Below are positions 8,431 through 17,000 of a stretch of 48,078 nucleotides of DNA, in pieces. Where the stretch lies: positions 1 through 48,078 of the forward strand of contig NZ_FOQD01000026.1 of the NCBI RefSeq assembly GCF_900113665.1, written 5' to 3'. Each line of letters begins with the position of its first letter. Positions within the stretch are counted from its first letter, which is position 1. The notes below the pieces were generated by a model. That model was given only the letters and a program-made list of their open reading frames with translations, was not told the origin of the DNA and did not search any database. Position numbers and translations under genes: made by a program. The DNA comes from Planctomicrobium piriforme. GTDB taxonomy: Bacteria > Planctomycetota > Planctomycetia > Planctomycetales > Planctomycetaceae.

Positions 8431-10015
8431 CCGCATTCCGGTGACGCCGATCGCCATCGAGACCGAGAGATGGCCGAACGGGTCGTCGAGACGTAGTGAC
8501 GAAAACAACCCGCAACGTGATTACCATTGGCCGCAGATTGGCCGTTACGATGTCATTGAAGAAATCAGTCGAGGCGGGCAAGGGATTGTCTATCGCTGTC
8601 GCGATCCTCAACTCCAGCGCCATGTGGCAATCAAGGTCGCGTGTTCGCTGCCGTCGGATTTGCCGCTGTCTCGTCTCGCGCAGGAAGGAGCTTTGCTGGC
8701 ACAGATCGATCACCCTGGCTTAGCGTGTGTGTACGATGCCGGGGTTCACGAGCGACTCCCTTATCTGGTGATGGAATTTGTTCCAGGAGTAACGCTGCGG
8801 AAGCATGTCGAACAGCAAGGAGTGACGCTTCAAGAGATTCGTCGCATCATCAGAGAGCTTTCGTCAGCACTCTGGGCGGCGCATCAGCAAGGAATTCTGC
8901 ACCTCGATCTCAAGCCGGAAAATGTCCTTGTTCAACCGGATGGTCGCTGCAAGCTGATCGACTTCGGCCTCGGGTGGCTGCTTAAGGAAGCCGGCCTGCC
9001 GGAGCTGCCGCTCGTGATGGGAACCGTCGGGTATCTGTCCCCGGAACAAGCATCAGGCCAAACTGCAAGCTGGTCGGTTGCGACCGATGTCTATGGGCTC
9101 GGCAAGGTGTTGCAGTTCTTGTTGAACAGCATCCGGAAGCCCAATCGCTCGTGGCTTGAGCAGCGGGAAGTTTGCCGTCTGCAGCGGATTTGTGACAAGG
9201 CTATCGCGGTCGAACCGCAAAAACGGTTTGCCAGTGTGACTGAGTTTGCGGCCGAGGTTTCATATCCGGTACGACTGCGCCAACGCTGTCTGGGCGCAGC
9301 GAGCATCGTGCTGGGGATTCTGCTGTTCGGTGTAGGGATCTCGCTCGGTCGTGCGGTCACATTGCCGGTTGCTGTTCCACACGCTTCTGCCGCCGCCGCG
9401 CAGGAACCGCGGTACGTGCGTCGGCTGAAACTTGATCTATCGATCATTACTCAGGATGGAAACTGCCCGCATGTTGAAATCTGGACTCCTTCGCTGGGAA
9501 TGATTCCGCTGACTGGCCTGAGCGGAATCCCGTTGGACAAACAGGGGCGAATGGAGTGGTCGCCGGGGACCAGCCTGGGAGCGATCGGAGGCGACCTGCG
9601 GGATCAGGTGCTGGTGGTGATGGCGTTTGCCCGTCCGCCGGAATTCGACCGTCGTGCGATCTCGAAGGGTCTGAGCGTGTGCTTGTCGAAGACCGACCTT
9701 GCGAAAATCACCTCTCAACAGAGTTGGACTTTCTCCCAAAATGTATCCCCAGCAGGCTCAGAAACACCGCTCCTGACAGGGGTGATGGCTCGTCTCCGAG
9801 AGGAATGCGACCGCTGCGGAATCGAATATCAGGGGATCGCGGCGGCGTTTCCAGAGTGGGCGAACGAGCGGTCGCTGGAGATCAGGTTCGATCTGTGTGC
9901 AGGCCAGTCGGCCACCCCGGCGTCTGCCGAAGTACGAACAATTGACGCAACCTGTTTGCAGAAAGGCTCCTGCAATTCTTTGTCGGAGCGACCGGCGAGC
10001 GTGCTGGATCGCTGA
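8408..10015 (+). CDS. Membrane serine/threonine protein kinase
   Basis: PknB-like kinase of 535 residues. The cytoplasmic kinase domain spans about 47-290: glycine loop SRGGQGIVY (54-62), lysine K76 in HVAIKVA, catalytic loop HLDLKPEN (165-172), DFG (185-187), and GTVGYLSPEQ in the activation/APE region. The usual HRD reads HLD, so this is a non-RD kinase and may not depend on activation-loop phosphorylation. One membrane helix (about 295-315) leads to a roughly 215-residue extracytoplasmic domain with no motif I recognise, a likely sensor. The start at 8408 has an excellent ribosome-binding site (GGGGAGGA, eight bases upstream) inside the sigma gene. It probably controls the sigma factor encoded just upstream (inference). 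Confidence 0.9.
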   Translation: MKLPIGGSRIPVTPIAIETERWPNGSSRRSDENNPQRDYHWPQIGRYDVIEEISRGGQGIVYRCRDPQLQRHVAIKVACSLPSDLPLSRLAQEGALLAQIDHPGLACVYDAGVHERLPYLVMEFVPGVTLRKHVEQQGVTLQEIRRIIRELSSALWAAHQQGILHLDLKPENVLVQPDGRCKLIDFGLGWLLKEAGLPELPLVMGTVGYLSPEQASGQTASWSVATDVYGLGKVLQFLLNSIRKPNRSWLEQREVCRLQRICDKAIAVEPQKRFASVTEFAAEVSYPVRLRQRCLGAASIVLGILLFGVGISLGRAVTLPVAVPHASAAAAQEPRYVRRLKLDLSIITQDGNCPHVEIWTPSLGMIPLTGLSGIPLDKQGRMEWSPGTSLGAIGGDLRDQVLVVMAFARPPEFDRRAISKGLSVCLSKTDLAKITSQQSWTFSQNVSPAGSETPLLTGVMARLREECDRCGIEYQGIAAAFPEWANERSLEIRFDLCAGQSATPASAEVRTIDATCLQKGSCNSLSERPASVLDR

Positions 10016-10079
10016 AGTTCGGTTAGAATTTAGAAAATCGCCCCCGGAAGCGTTGCCGCGCGGCAACTCTCAGGGCGAC

Positions 10080-10649
10080 ATGACTACGCTCGCATACCAC
10101 ATCCGACCCATGTCCGGCGGCACAGACAACAACGATTGGCTGGCGGGATTGAAGCAGCACGAGCCCTGGCTCAGAAAAGTGCTCTTCAACCGGGTGGGCG
10201 ATCGGGATGTGGTGGACGACCTGATGCAGGAAATCGGCCTGGCGATCAGCCGACCGGAATTGCGGCCGCAGGAATTCAGCCGCCTGGGCGCCTGGCTGTA
10301 TCGCGTGGCCTTGAAGCAGTCATATCTCTACCGACGGAAGATGGGTCGGTACCGCAAGCACTTTGCCGGCACGGAAGAGGCGGTCGAAGCGGCCCCCGAA
10401 CACCAGCCGGCCGATCCCTTGCAGTATCTGCTCGGGCGGGAACATCAACAGGCAGTGCGGAACTGTCTGAAAGAACTGAGCGAAACGGATCGCGAGATCC
10501 TCATGCTCAAATATGCGGAAAACTGGACCTACCAGCAGCTTGGGGACCGTCTCGGAGTGACGGTCCACACGATTGAACACCGGCTGCTGAAGGCGAAAAA
10601 ACGGTTGCGGCAACTGCTGCACCAGGCAAACGTGGAAGTGGTGGGATAA
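10080..10649 (+). CDS. ECF-type RNA polymerase sigma factor (second)
   Basis: Sigma-70 family protein of 189 residues. Region 2 holds WLRKVLFNRVGDRDVVDDLM, QEIGLAISRPEL and RLGAWLYRVALKQSYLYRRK (about 25-85). Region 4 holds CLKELSETDREILMLKYAEN, WTYQQLGDRLGVTVHTIEHR and LLKAKKRLRQLL (about 128-185). The chosen ATG has AGGG just upstream; another ATG ten codons on (10110) is possible. A longer reading frame runs back into the kinase gene but lacks family similarity there. Only five bases separate its stop from the next gene, whose product looks like its anti-sigma factor. Confidence 0.88.
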   Translation: MTTLAYHIRPMSGGTDNNDWLAGLKQHEPWLRKVLFNRVGDRDVVDDLMQEIGLAISRPELRPQEFSRLGAWLYRVALKQSYLYRRKMGRYRKHFAGTEEAVEAAPEHQPADPLQYLLGREHQQAVRNCLKELSETDREILMLKYAENWTYQQLGDRLGVTVHTIEHRLLKAKKRLRQLLHQANVEVVG

Positions 10650-10654
10650 ATCGG

Positions 10655-11407
10655 ATGAAAACTTCACTCAATGAACTGTTGCTGCAGAAATGCGTCGACG
10701 GCGAACTGACCGAAGCGGAACGCACGGCGCTACTGAAAGAACTGCATTCGTCGGGATCACTCGATCGCTGGCGAACGCTGGCCTTGTCGTTTGTCGAGAA
10801 TCAGGTGCTGGCCAAGGCCTTTGAGCCGGCCCCGCAGGAAATCGCCTTACCCACCCCGGCGCGAGCGCAGCCGTTACCGATGTGGCGACGGCAGATTCGC
10901 CCCTGGGTCTCTGTGGCAGCCTCGCTGATGGTCGGCACAATGATGGGGATCGGCGCTCACTTTGTGCTCAAGACCGATAGCAACCCAAATGCTCCTGGCG
11001 GTCTCGCGGCGACATCCTCGCCCACAAGTTCGCCAATTCCCCGACCGAACAATGAACCGATTCGATCGAATCTGGTGCGCAACTCGAATGCTCCGTCCGC
11101 TTCGCTGGTGAACCCGCGAGTGGGCAGCGGCGGGTCGTCTGTCACGCCGGTGATGAACGTCAACCTCGGCGGCAGTGCAGGCAGCGGCAATCAGCCGATG
11201 TCGGTGCCGGTCTACTCGCCTGAGCAATGGCAGTCGATTCCGCAGTCAGGCACGTTGACCGCCATCCCTGAAGACGTACAGCGAATGCTGGAAGCGGAAG
11301 GTTACACGCTCGACCGTGAACGTCAGTGGTACCGGGCTCCGCTGGAAGATGGACGAGAGATTCTCGTCCCGGCGGAAACTGTCCGCGTGCGGCGGACGGT
11401 GCAATAA
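10655..11407 (+). CDS. Putative single-pass anti-sigma factor
   Basis: 250 residues. The cytoplasmic N-terminus (about 1-60: LLLQKCVDGELTEAERTALL, DRWRTLALSFVENQ) resembles the anti-sigma N-terminal region often found beside planctomycete ECF genes. One membrane helix lies at about 84-104 (VSVAASLMVGTMMGIGAHFV). The rest is a low-complexity, Pro/Ser/Asn/Gly-rich periplasmic tail ending in a compact segment (about 188-250, VPVYSPEQWQSIPQ to AETVRVRR). It has no HxxxCxxC zinc motif. The five-base gap to the sigma gene supports an operon and partnership. The functional call rests on context and weak similarity. Confidence 0.65.
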   Translation: MKTSLNELLLQKCVDGELTEAERTALLKELHSSGSLDRWRTLALSFVENQVLAKAFEPAPQEIALPTPARAQPLPMWRRQIRPWVSVAASLMVGTMMGIGAHFVLKTDSNPNAPGGLAATSSPTSSPIPRPNNEPIRSNLVRNSNAPSASLVNPRVGSGGSSVTPVMNVNLGGSAGSGNQPMSVPVYSPEQWQSIPQSGTLTAIPEDVQRMLEAEGYTLDRERQWYRAPLEDGREILVPAETVRVRRTVQ

Positions 11408-11412
11408 GCGGG

Positions 11413-11443
11413 AGTTCTCAGTTTTCAGTCGTCAGTTTTCAGT
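11413..11443. repeat. CAGTTTTCAG short repeat, locus 1
   Basis: Two direct copies of a TCAGTTTTCAGT unit with TCG between them, just after the anti-sigma gene. The same unit occurs at 32747-32781 and, inverted, at 46182-46217. Confidence 0.6.
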
Positions 11444-11544
11444 GAAATTCGGATGTCCTCCTGACACTTTTATGCTGCTGAGTGAATCGTTTTGAATTTG
11501 ATCGCCAGGCAGCGGCCGGCGCAGGAATACGGGAAGAATCGATC

Positions 11545-12447
11545 ATGCTCAAGTGGAAATTGACTCGTCGCGTGGTCATGGGGATTTGTCTGCTTGGCGC
11601 GCCGTTGGGGGCGACAGTTCAGGCCCAGGAAACAGCACAGACACAGGATGCCGCGCCGGCGACTTCTCCGCCTGTCGCTGTGCCAGATAAAGTGCCTGCT
11701 GCTACTGCACCGATGTCGCCGACCGACAAGGCGGCTGCTCCAGCAGCGGTCGAAGGGAGTGAACTTTATCTGATCGGACCAGATGGCCAGAAACGGCATT
11801 TGCGATCCATGCAGGGCCGGCAGGGCGAGGACGCCAGCCAGGATGAATACCGCAAAGCGGTCGATGCGCTCCCGCAGGGGGAGCGCTACGTGATCGGCGT
11901 GGTGCTGGCTCCGGTGCCGTCTGAGGTTCGCGCCGCTCTGACCATCGATTCTGCCGTCGGTTTGTTTCTGGTGAAGGTCGTCGAAGGCAAGCCTGCCGCA
12001 GCTGCCGGACTCAAGAATGGAGACGTGCTGTGTGCGGTGAACGGGAAAGGAGTTTCCCAGCCGGCCGATGTCGTGCGGTTTGTGAATGAACTCAAAGGGC
12101 AGCCTGTCACGCTGACGGTGGCACGCAAGCAGGAAACGGTCGAAATCATTGTCACGCCTGTCGAAGCCTCCAAGGAACTGGCGTCTCATCGCGGTGAAGA
12201 GACCGTCGAACTCTCGCCGGAAACGATGCAGAAACTACGGGAATTGGGGGTCACACCCGGCACACAGGTGGTCGGACCCGGCGTGATCGTGAATTCGACA
12301 TCGCTGCTCTCGCGCGAAGTGATCGATCTCAAGTTGAAAGTGGGACGACTGGAGCAGGAAGTGGGCCAGTTGCAGCACCAGGTCGATGAACTCAAACAGA
12401 TTTTGAAAAGCGCCCTGACTCCGCCGGGTGAAGCACCGGTGAATTGA
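11545..12447 (+). CDS. Exported PDZ-domain protein with C-terminal coiled coil
   Basis: 300 residues. A signal peptide (about 1-28, ending VQAQ) is followed by a Pro/Ala-rich linker (30-70). A PDZ domain spans about 115-203 (GLFLVKVVEGKPAAAAGLKN, GDVLCAVNGKGV, VTLTVARKQETVEIIV), the form used by HtrA-like proteins to bind C-termini. A coiled coil follows at about 250-290 (LKLKVGRLEQEVGQLQHQV). No protease domain is present. It follows the second sigma/anti-sigma pair with a 137-base gap, so it may belong to the same stress circuit (inference). The ATG at 11545 was chosen because the signal peptide begins there. Confidence 0.75.
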   Translation: MLKWKLTRRVVMGICLLGAPLGATVQAQETAQTQDAAPATSPPVAVPDKVPAATAPMSPTDKAAAPAAVEGSELYLIGPDGQKRHLRSMQGRQGEDASQDEYRKAVDALPQGERYVIGVVLAPVPSEVRAALTIDSAVGLFLVKVVEGKPAAAAGLKNGDVLCAVNGKGVSQPADVVRFVNELKGQPVTLTVARKQETVEIIVTPVEASKELASHRGEETVELSPETMQKLRELGVTPGTQVVGPGVIVNSTSLLSREVIDLKLKVGRLEQEVGQLQHQVDELKQILKSALTPPGEAPVN

Positions 12448-12490
12448 TTCGCTGAACGCACCGGATGGATGTGTCCTCCTCATCCGGTTC

Positions 12491-12525
12491 CCCTGCCCCG
12501 GATGACCTCACCATCCGGGGCAGGG
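12491..12525 (+). terminator. Strong 14-bp hairpin after the PDZ gene
   Basis: Perfect stem CCCTGCCCCGGATG/CATCCGGGGCAGGG with a seven-base loop, followed by TCGTTTC, not a clean T-run. A weaker hairpin (ACCGGATG...CATCCGGT) stands just before it and shares the GGATG/CATCC core. It is a likely transcript end for the PDZ gene. Confidence 0.55.
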
Positions 12526-12533
12526 TCGTTTCA

Positions 12534-12613
12534 AGGGTTGAGAGTTGAGTGTTGAGCGAAATACAGACTGTCTGGCTCTGGACACTCAACACTCAACACT
12601 CGACACTCAACGC
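12534..12613. repeat. TTGAG-rich inverted repeat before rnpB
   Basis: A left block of GGGTTGAGAGTTGAGTGTTGAG-like units (12534-12555) and a right block of CACTCAACACTCAACACTC-like units (about 12585-12611) are reverse complements of each other. They end immediately before the RNase P P1 stem. A related block lies after rnpB (13030-13062). Confidence 0.75.
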
Positions 12614-12614
12614 T

Positions 12615-13023
12615 CCAGAGTGGGCCAGGTGATCGCTCTTGTTCGCAAGGGAGGAAAGTCCGGGCTCCGCAGGGCACGGTGGTGGATAACGTCCACCGTC
12701 CGCGAGGACAGGGAAAGTGCCACAGAAAATATACCGCCGATGGCGCGGCGGACGTGCAAACGACGCCGTTTAGCCACACACTTCAGGTGTGTGGCGGCAC
12801 AGGTAAGGTTGAAATGGTGCGGTAAGAGCGCACCGCGGAACTGGCGACAGTTCTGGCAGGGTAAACCCCACCGGGAGCAAGACCAAGCAGGAGGAACCCC
12901 GCAAGGGGACGAAGCGGCCCGTTTCGTCTGACCTCCGGGTCGGTCGCGTCGAGGCGGGCGAGCAATCCCCGCCCCAGAGAAATGATCACCCCCGACAAAA
13001 CCCGGCTTATCGGCCCGCTCTGG
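12615..13023 (+). ncRNA. rnpB: RNase P RNA, bacterial class A
   Basis: Catalytic RNA that removes 5' leaders from tRNA precursors. The 5' and 3' ends pair as P1 (CCAGAGTGGGCC with GGCCCGCTCTGG, one G-U pair), which sets both boundaries. The conserved 5' core GAGGAAAGTCCGGGCTCC and its downstream partner ACAAAACCCGGCTTATCG are both present, as are CAGGGAAAGTGCCACAGAAA, GGTAAACCCCACC and the AGCAAGACCAAGCAGGAGG-type internal segment. The length of about 409 bases fits class A. A short T-stretch (ATTTTT) follows P1. It is flanked on both sides by TTGAG-rich repeats. Confidence 0.95.
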
Positions 13024-13029
13024 AATTTT

Positions 13030-13062
13030 TGTTGAGGGTTGAGGGTTGAGAGTTGAGAGTGA
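13030..13062. repeat. TTGAG-rich direct repeat after rnpB
   Basis: Four near-tandem units of GTTGAGG/GTTGAGA type directly after the RNase P RNA. They match the left block before rnpB in the same orientation. Confidence 0.7.
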
Positions 13063-13094
13063 AATTGGCTGACGATTCAGATTTCGGAGCAACG

Positions 13095-13469
13095 ATGATG
13101 AGCGGGAGACTCGTCGGGGCAATTGCCCTTGGGATGTTGCTTGCGGGAATTTCGCTGGGAATTGTTGTCGGTCGGTCTGGATATCAAGACGACGACGACC
13201 GCGACGCGACGATTCTGCACTCCGGCCCTGTTCTGTTTGTCTACTGGCAGGGACTGGGGGATTCCCGCGAAGGATATACGTCGCTACCACAAGGAATGTC
13301 TGGTGCGAACAGTTCAACAGTGAATGCCCACGCGCGAGCGACGGTCTACGAGAACTACGTCGCTGTGCAACCCGACGAGGATGCCTCGCCCATCTTTGTC
13401 CCGCGTGAACGACTGCTGTACCTGCAGTTCACTGAAGAGGCCGCTGCTCCGCGTTCGACGGACCACTAG
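13095..13469 (+). CDS. Small single-pass membrane protein, unknown
   Basis: 124 residues, not recognised. An N-terminal hydrophobic helix (about 5-24, VGAIALGMLLAGISLGIVVG) is followed by an acidic stretch (DDDDRD) and a soluble, probably extracytoplasmic domain (LFVYWQGLGDSREGY, ATVYENYVAVQPDEDASPIF, VPRERLLYLQFTEE). The start was set at the ATG at 13095 because GGAG precedes it by five bases and the hydrophobic helix starts there. A reading frame 14 codons longer exists. It is convergent with the redoxin gene and 26 bases from its stop. Confidence 0.65.
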   Translation: MMSGRLVGAIALGMLLAGISLGIVVGRSGYQDDDDRDATILHSGPVLFVYWQGLGDSREGYTSLPQGMSGANSSTVNAHARATVYENYVAVQPDEDASPIFVPRERLLYLQFTEEAAAPRSTDH

Positions 13470-13495
13470 AGTTTGTTTCCGGTCGAGCGAGATAT

Positions 13496-15445
13496 CTATT
13501 GCTCGAGCGCCGCATCGATCGCTTGGCTCTCGATGCGTTCGAAAATCTGAGTACATGGCTCGCAGCCGGCCTTTTCGTCAGCGCCTGGCGACTCTTCGAT
13601 GGGCCATTTGTAACCGAGTTCTGTCGCGGCACGGGCAAAAATCGCTTCGCCGACTTCTTCGCTGGCGATTGCGGAAAAGTTGAATGACAACCGCCCGTCT
13701 TTTCCAATCACGGCGATGTAGGACGGCGCCGTTTCATAAGCCAGAAAAGTTGAACCGTCCACTTCATCGGACGAAACATCGACCCCAGTCGGAAGATGCC
13801 AATCCTGCGTCAACATGTACTCTCGAACGTCTGCTGCTTTCACGCCGGCTTTGTGAACTCCAAGAAAGACGACGGGTTGCCCGGCGTATCTTTGTTGCAG
13901 GCGGTCAATGGATGCGATCTGCTCGTCGCAGTGCTCTTCGTCCTTGTTCCAGAAGTACAGCACGACGACCTTGCCCTTGAAATCGGCAAGTTGCCTGCGT
14001 TGGCCGTCCGTCCATTCGGCGACGCTGAGTTGCGGGGCAGGCATCCCTCTACCGGCTGTCTCGAACCCAGTGCCGGTGTCATCGAGGCTGCGACTCAGCA
14101 CCAGTTCGACTCGCACGTCTTCTTCATTGGCAGGGACTGCGATGAATCCAAACAGTCGACCGAAAACCCCGGAAATCGTTTGCTCGCCGGATTGAATGTG
14201 CAGTTGGCAATTGCCGTTCTTGTCAGTGACGTTCATGGCGGGGCCGGCAATTCCCGAGTAAGAGGAAACAGTCGCACCTGGTTGGGGGTTCCCAAGTGAA
14301 TTGACGACGGTCAAAGTGGCAATTCGTCCTTGCTTGAGAGTGACCGTGCCGAGGTCAATCACTGCCTGAGAATCATCGGCGAGTTGAAATGCCGCAATTC
14401 CATAAGCCCCGGTAGTCGATGTGATCCTCAGTCTTAAATCACCCTGATCCGCGCTCTCCGGGCACAGCGTGATGTCTTCGATTTCAAGTTGTCCGTCCTG
14501 GCCTGTTTGAAATCTCTGTTTGATTGTTCGGCTTGACTCACCAGACAGTAACAAGATTCCGGTACGCTCATTTGCAAATGGATTGCCATTTTCGTCGAGG
14601 ATCGTCGTCTTGAAACTGGCTGTTCGAACAGAGCCCAGTGGCTTTAAGGCGACACTGAACTGCGTTTGCTGAGCGCCGGTCCTGATGCCAGTCACGCCGC
14701 GAAGAGTTGCGGTGCGTGATTGTTCATCGATGAGTTTCGTCGGGATTCCAGAACCAGTTTCCAATTGTGTGATCTGAGCTGGATCGAAACCCTCAGGCAA
14801 CAATAGAGAAACATCTTCAGCCAGTTCGATAGGCAATGCAGGGTGTTGCAATTGCAATCGAAACTCTCCTGATTCGGCCGGCGGAGTGAACTCGACAACA
14901 CCTGCCGCGTTGATTCTAGCGAAAGAAACTTCCGCCCTGTCTGAAACGATGGCGCAGGTCAGCTTGCTGAGGTCCAAACTTTCGGGAAGGTTGGTCAATT
15001 GCAACCGCCAGATGGGGCCTCGAATGACAGAGAAATCTTTTGTTGCTGTCTTTAAACCAGACGACATGTCGACAGTAAACGCAGAATTATTCGAACGCGT
15101 CTCTGACGGAAAGAGATAACCTGGTGGGAGCGTGACGCAGAGCACCGCGTATGCCGGAGCTGAATATTCCAGTCGGTACGTTCCATCCGCCCCTGTCTCA
15201 GCTCGGTATTGATTGTGCTGGGCGGTCGGGTCTGTAGAACCAGCAAACATTAACTTGGTCAGCGGAACGACGTCATCTGTCCCGGCGACCGTGACTTGCC
15301 CCTGAACGACGGTAGCAACTGCCGCCGCATCTTTTGATTCAGGCTGCGCGACAGCGACTGAGGAGTGGAAGATCCATGCAACAGCAGCCAGGCTGAATGT
15401 TGAGTACAATCGGGGACAGAACTTCCTTGCCTGTGATGCTGCCAT
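13496..15445 (-). CDS. Exported regulatory-domain/redoxin fusion protein
   Basis: 649 residues with a signal peptide (about 1-33, ending SVAVAQ). The long middle part (35-470) carries carboxypeptidase-regulatory-like beta modules, for example DGTYRLEYSAPAYAVLCVTLPPG and ATVSSYSGIAGPAMNVTDKNG. A TlpA/AhpC-like thioredoxin fold follows (about 475-612: PAPQLSVAEW, FKGKVVVLYFWNKDEEHC, cis-Pro segment ETAPSYIAVIGKDG). Where TlpA proteins have WCxxC, this one reads E-E-H-C, keeping only the second cysteine (C506). A separate CEPC motif (628-631) stands near the C-terminus. It may be a periplasmic thiol protein working on envelope substrates, or a non-redox relic. Fusions of this plan are frequent in planctomycetes. 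Confidence 0.8.
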   Translation of the reverse strand: MAASQARKFCPRLYSTFSLAAVAWIFHSSVAVAQPESKDAAAVATVVQGQVTVAGTDDVVPLTKLMFAGSTDPTAQHNQYRAETGADGTYRLEYSAPAYAVLCVTLPPGYLFPSETRSNNSAFTVDMSSGLKTATKDFSVIRGPIWRLQLTNLPESLDLSKLTCAIVSDRAEVSFARINAAGVVEFTPPAESGEFRLQLQHPALPIELAEDVSLLLPEGFDPAQITQLETGSGIPTKLIDEQSRTATLRGVTGIRTGAQQTQFSVALKPLGSVRTASFKTTILDENGNPFANERTGILLLSGESSRTIKQRFQTGQDGQLEIEDITLCPESADQGDLRLRITSTTGAYGIAAFQLADDSQAVIDLGTVTLKQGRIATLTVVNSLGNPQPGATVSSYSGIAGPAMNVTDKNGNCQLHIQSGEQTISGVFGRLFGFIAVPANEEDVRVELVLSRSLDDTGTGFETAGRGMPAPQLSVAEWTDGQRRQLADFKGKVVVLYFWNKDEEHCDEQIASIDRLQQRYAGQPVVFLGVHKAGVKAADVREYMLTQDWHLPTGVDVSSDEVDGSTFLAYETAPSYIAVIGKDGRLSFNFSAIASEEVGEAIFARAATELGYKWPIEESPGADEKAGCEPCTQIFERIESQAIDAALEQ

Positions 15446-15620
15446 CTCAAACTCCTTTGAGAGCGAACTCGCCGAAAGTCGGCCATCTCTGTCCGAAGTC
15501 GTACCCGGGCGTTTTGTTTGCTGTCAATACCAGACGAAAACGAACAGGCCGGAGTAAATTATTTAACGACTGCTTGCGGTGGTAAATGTGAAGCCGCGAC
15601 TGTCTTGTAAAGACAGTGAT

Positions 15621-17000
15621 TTATTGAATGACTGACTTTACAAACTCAATAAACTGCTCACCGCGCTGCTCGTAATTCGCAAACTCCCCGTGACTCGCAC
15701 ACGCAGGCGAGAGCAGAATCGCGTCGCCGGGGGCCGATTGTTGCCAGGCCCATTCGACGGCGGCGGCGAGGGTGTTGCAGCGTTCGATTCGCAATGCACT
15801 GGCTGACCGGGCGTGATCTGAGGTAGGCGTGGTGAGCAGTTGTTCGAGCGCTGTCGCGGTGTCGCCGATCAGGGCGACGGCTTTGGTTTTTGAGCGGATT
15901 GTCTGCGCCAACTCAGTGAGGTCGGCCCCTTTGTCTTTTCCTCCGGCGATCAGAATGGCCGGTTGCAAGAGCGACTTCAGTGCGGCGATCGTGGCTTCCG
16001 GGGTCGTCGCTTTCGAGTCGTTAATGAACGTGCGGCCTTCGATCTCTGCCACTGTCTGCATGCGGTGCGGCAGGCCCTGGAAGTTCAGGAGTGCTCCCGC
16101 GAGTTTGTCGACGGGAATTCCCAAGGCGACGGTCACCGCTCCGAATGCAGCAGCGACGTTCATCAGGCCATGCGGGGTTCGCAGATAGGGAGCAAGGTCG
16201 GTGAGTTCGATCTTCCAGCCGCCTGAGGAGGAGCGGACGATCAAGTGGTTATCGCCCACGACCACCCCAGGCCGGTCGCGCCAGCATTCCTTGCCGTACC
16301 AGACCACTTTGGCATCGGTGGGCCACAATGCAGAATCGGCGTCGTCGGCATTCAGGACGGCGATTTCATTTTTCGTTTGCCAACAGACCGCCGTTTGTTT
16401 CGCTTCGCGATAGGCGTCGAGCGTCCCATGCCAGTCGAGATGGTTGGGAAAAAAGTTCGTGACGACGGCGATGTCGGGTCGCGGGCGCAACTCGTCGAGA
16501 GCGGCGAGTTGAAAGCTGCTGAGTTCGAGAACGACCCATTCATCGGGTGTGATCTCGTCGACCAACGGCAACAAGCTGACGCCGATGTTTCCTCCTAAAC
16601 GCGAGGGAACACCAGCTGCCTGTAGAAACTGATGAATCAACGACGCGGTGGTCGACTTGCCGGTGCTGCCAGTGACGACCAGTTTCTTGCCGCGGCAATG
16701 TTGCCAGAACAGATTGATCTCGCTGGTGATCGGCACGCCTACCGTCCTAGCGAGTTCGACATAACGGTTACCTGGCTTCACCGCCGGGTTCACAACGAGC
16801 AGTTCAGCCCGAGTAAACAGGTTGTCGCGATGTTCGCCAAGAACCAGTGCTTCCAGTTGCGAGACATCGAGTTGCGAGAGACTGTCTGCCAGCTCATCGG
16901 CTGAACGCAGGTCGGTGACGGTCACCATTGCGCCGCGGTCGAGCAGATATTTCACCGCGCCGAGGCCGCCTCCAAAATGCCCGAGCCCCATCACGGTCAC
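15621..17000 (-). CDS. murD: UDP-N-acetylmuramoyl-L-alanine:D-glutamate ligase
   Basis: Cytoplasmic Mur ligase that adds D-glutamate to UDP-MurNAc-L-Ala with ATP. The 459-residue protein has the N-terminal Rossmann-like domain (VMGLGHFGGGLGAV), the ATP loop TGSTGKSTTASLIHQ (about 111-125), ELSSFQLAALDEL, NHLDWHGTL, GLPHRMQTVAEIEGRTFIND with SKAT, and the C-terminal LSPACASHGEFANYEQRGEQF. No ATG lies upstream. The frame upstream encodes LELQGRR, as at the start of MurD proteins, but has no start codon, so GTG at 17000 (AGGG eight bases before) gives a protein about eight residues shorter at the N-terminus than usual. Its presence argues for peptidoglycan synthesis in this planctomycete. Confidence 0.95.
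   Translation of the reverse strand: MTVMGLGHFGGGLGAVKYLLDRGAMVTVTDLRSADELADSLSQLDVSQLEALVLGEHRDNLFTRAELLVVNPAVKPGNRYVELARTVGVPITSEINLFWQHCRGKKLVVTGSTGKSTTASLIHQFLQAAGVPSRLGGNIGVSLLPLVDEITPDEWVVLELSSFQLAALDELRPRPDIAVVTNFFPNHLDWHGTLDAYREAKQTAVCWQTKNEIAVLNADDADSALWPTDAKVVWYGKECWRDRPGVVVGDNHLIVRSSSGGWKIELTDLAPYLRTPHGLMNVAAAFGAVTVALGIPVDKLAGALLNFQGLPHRMQTVAEIEGRTFINDSKATTPEATIAALKSLLQPAILIAGGKDKGADLTELAQTIRSKTKAVALIGDTATALEQLLTTPTSDHARSASALRIERCNTLAAAVEWAWQQSAPGDAILLSPACASHGEFANYEQRGEQFIEFVKSVIQ

Noticed and set aside
9897..10079. Extended start of the second sigma factor inside the kinase gene
   Set aside because: The extra 61 residues show no sigma similarity and overlap the kinase C-terminus. 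The ATG at 10080 gives the usual ECF length.
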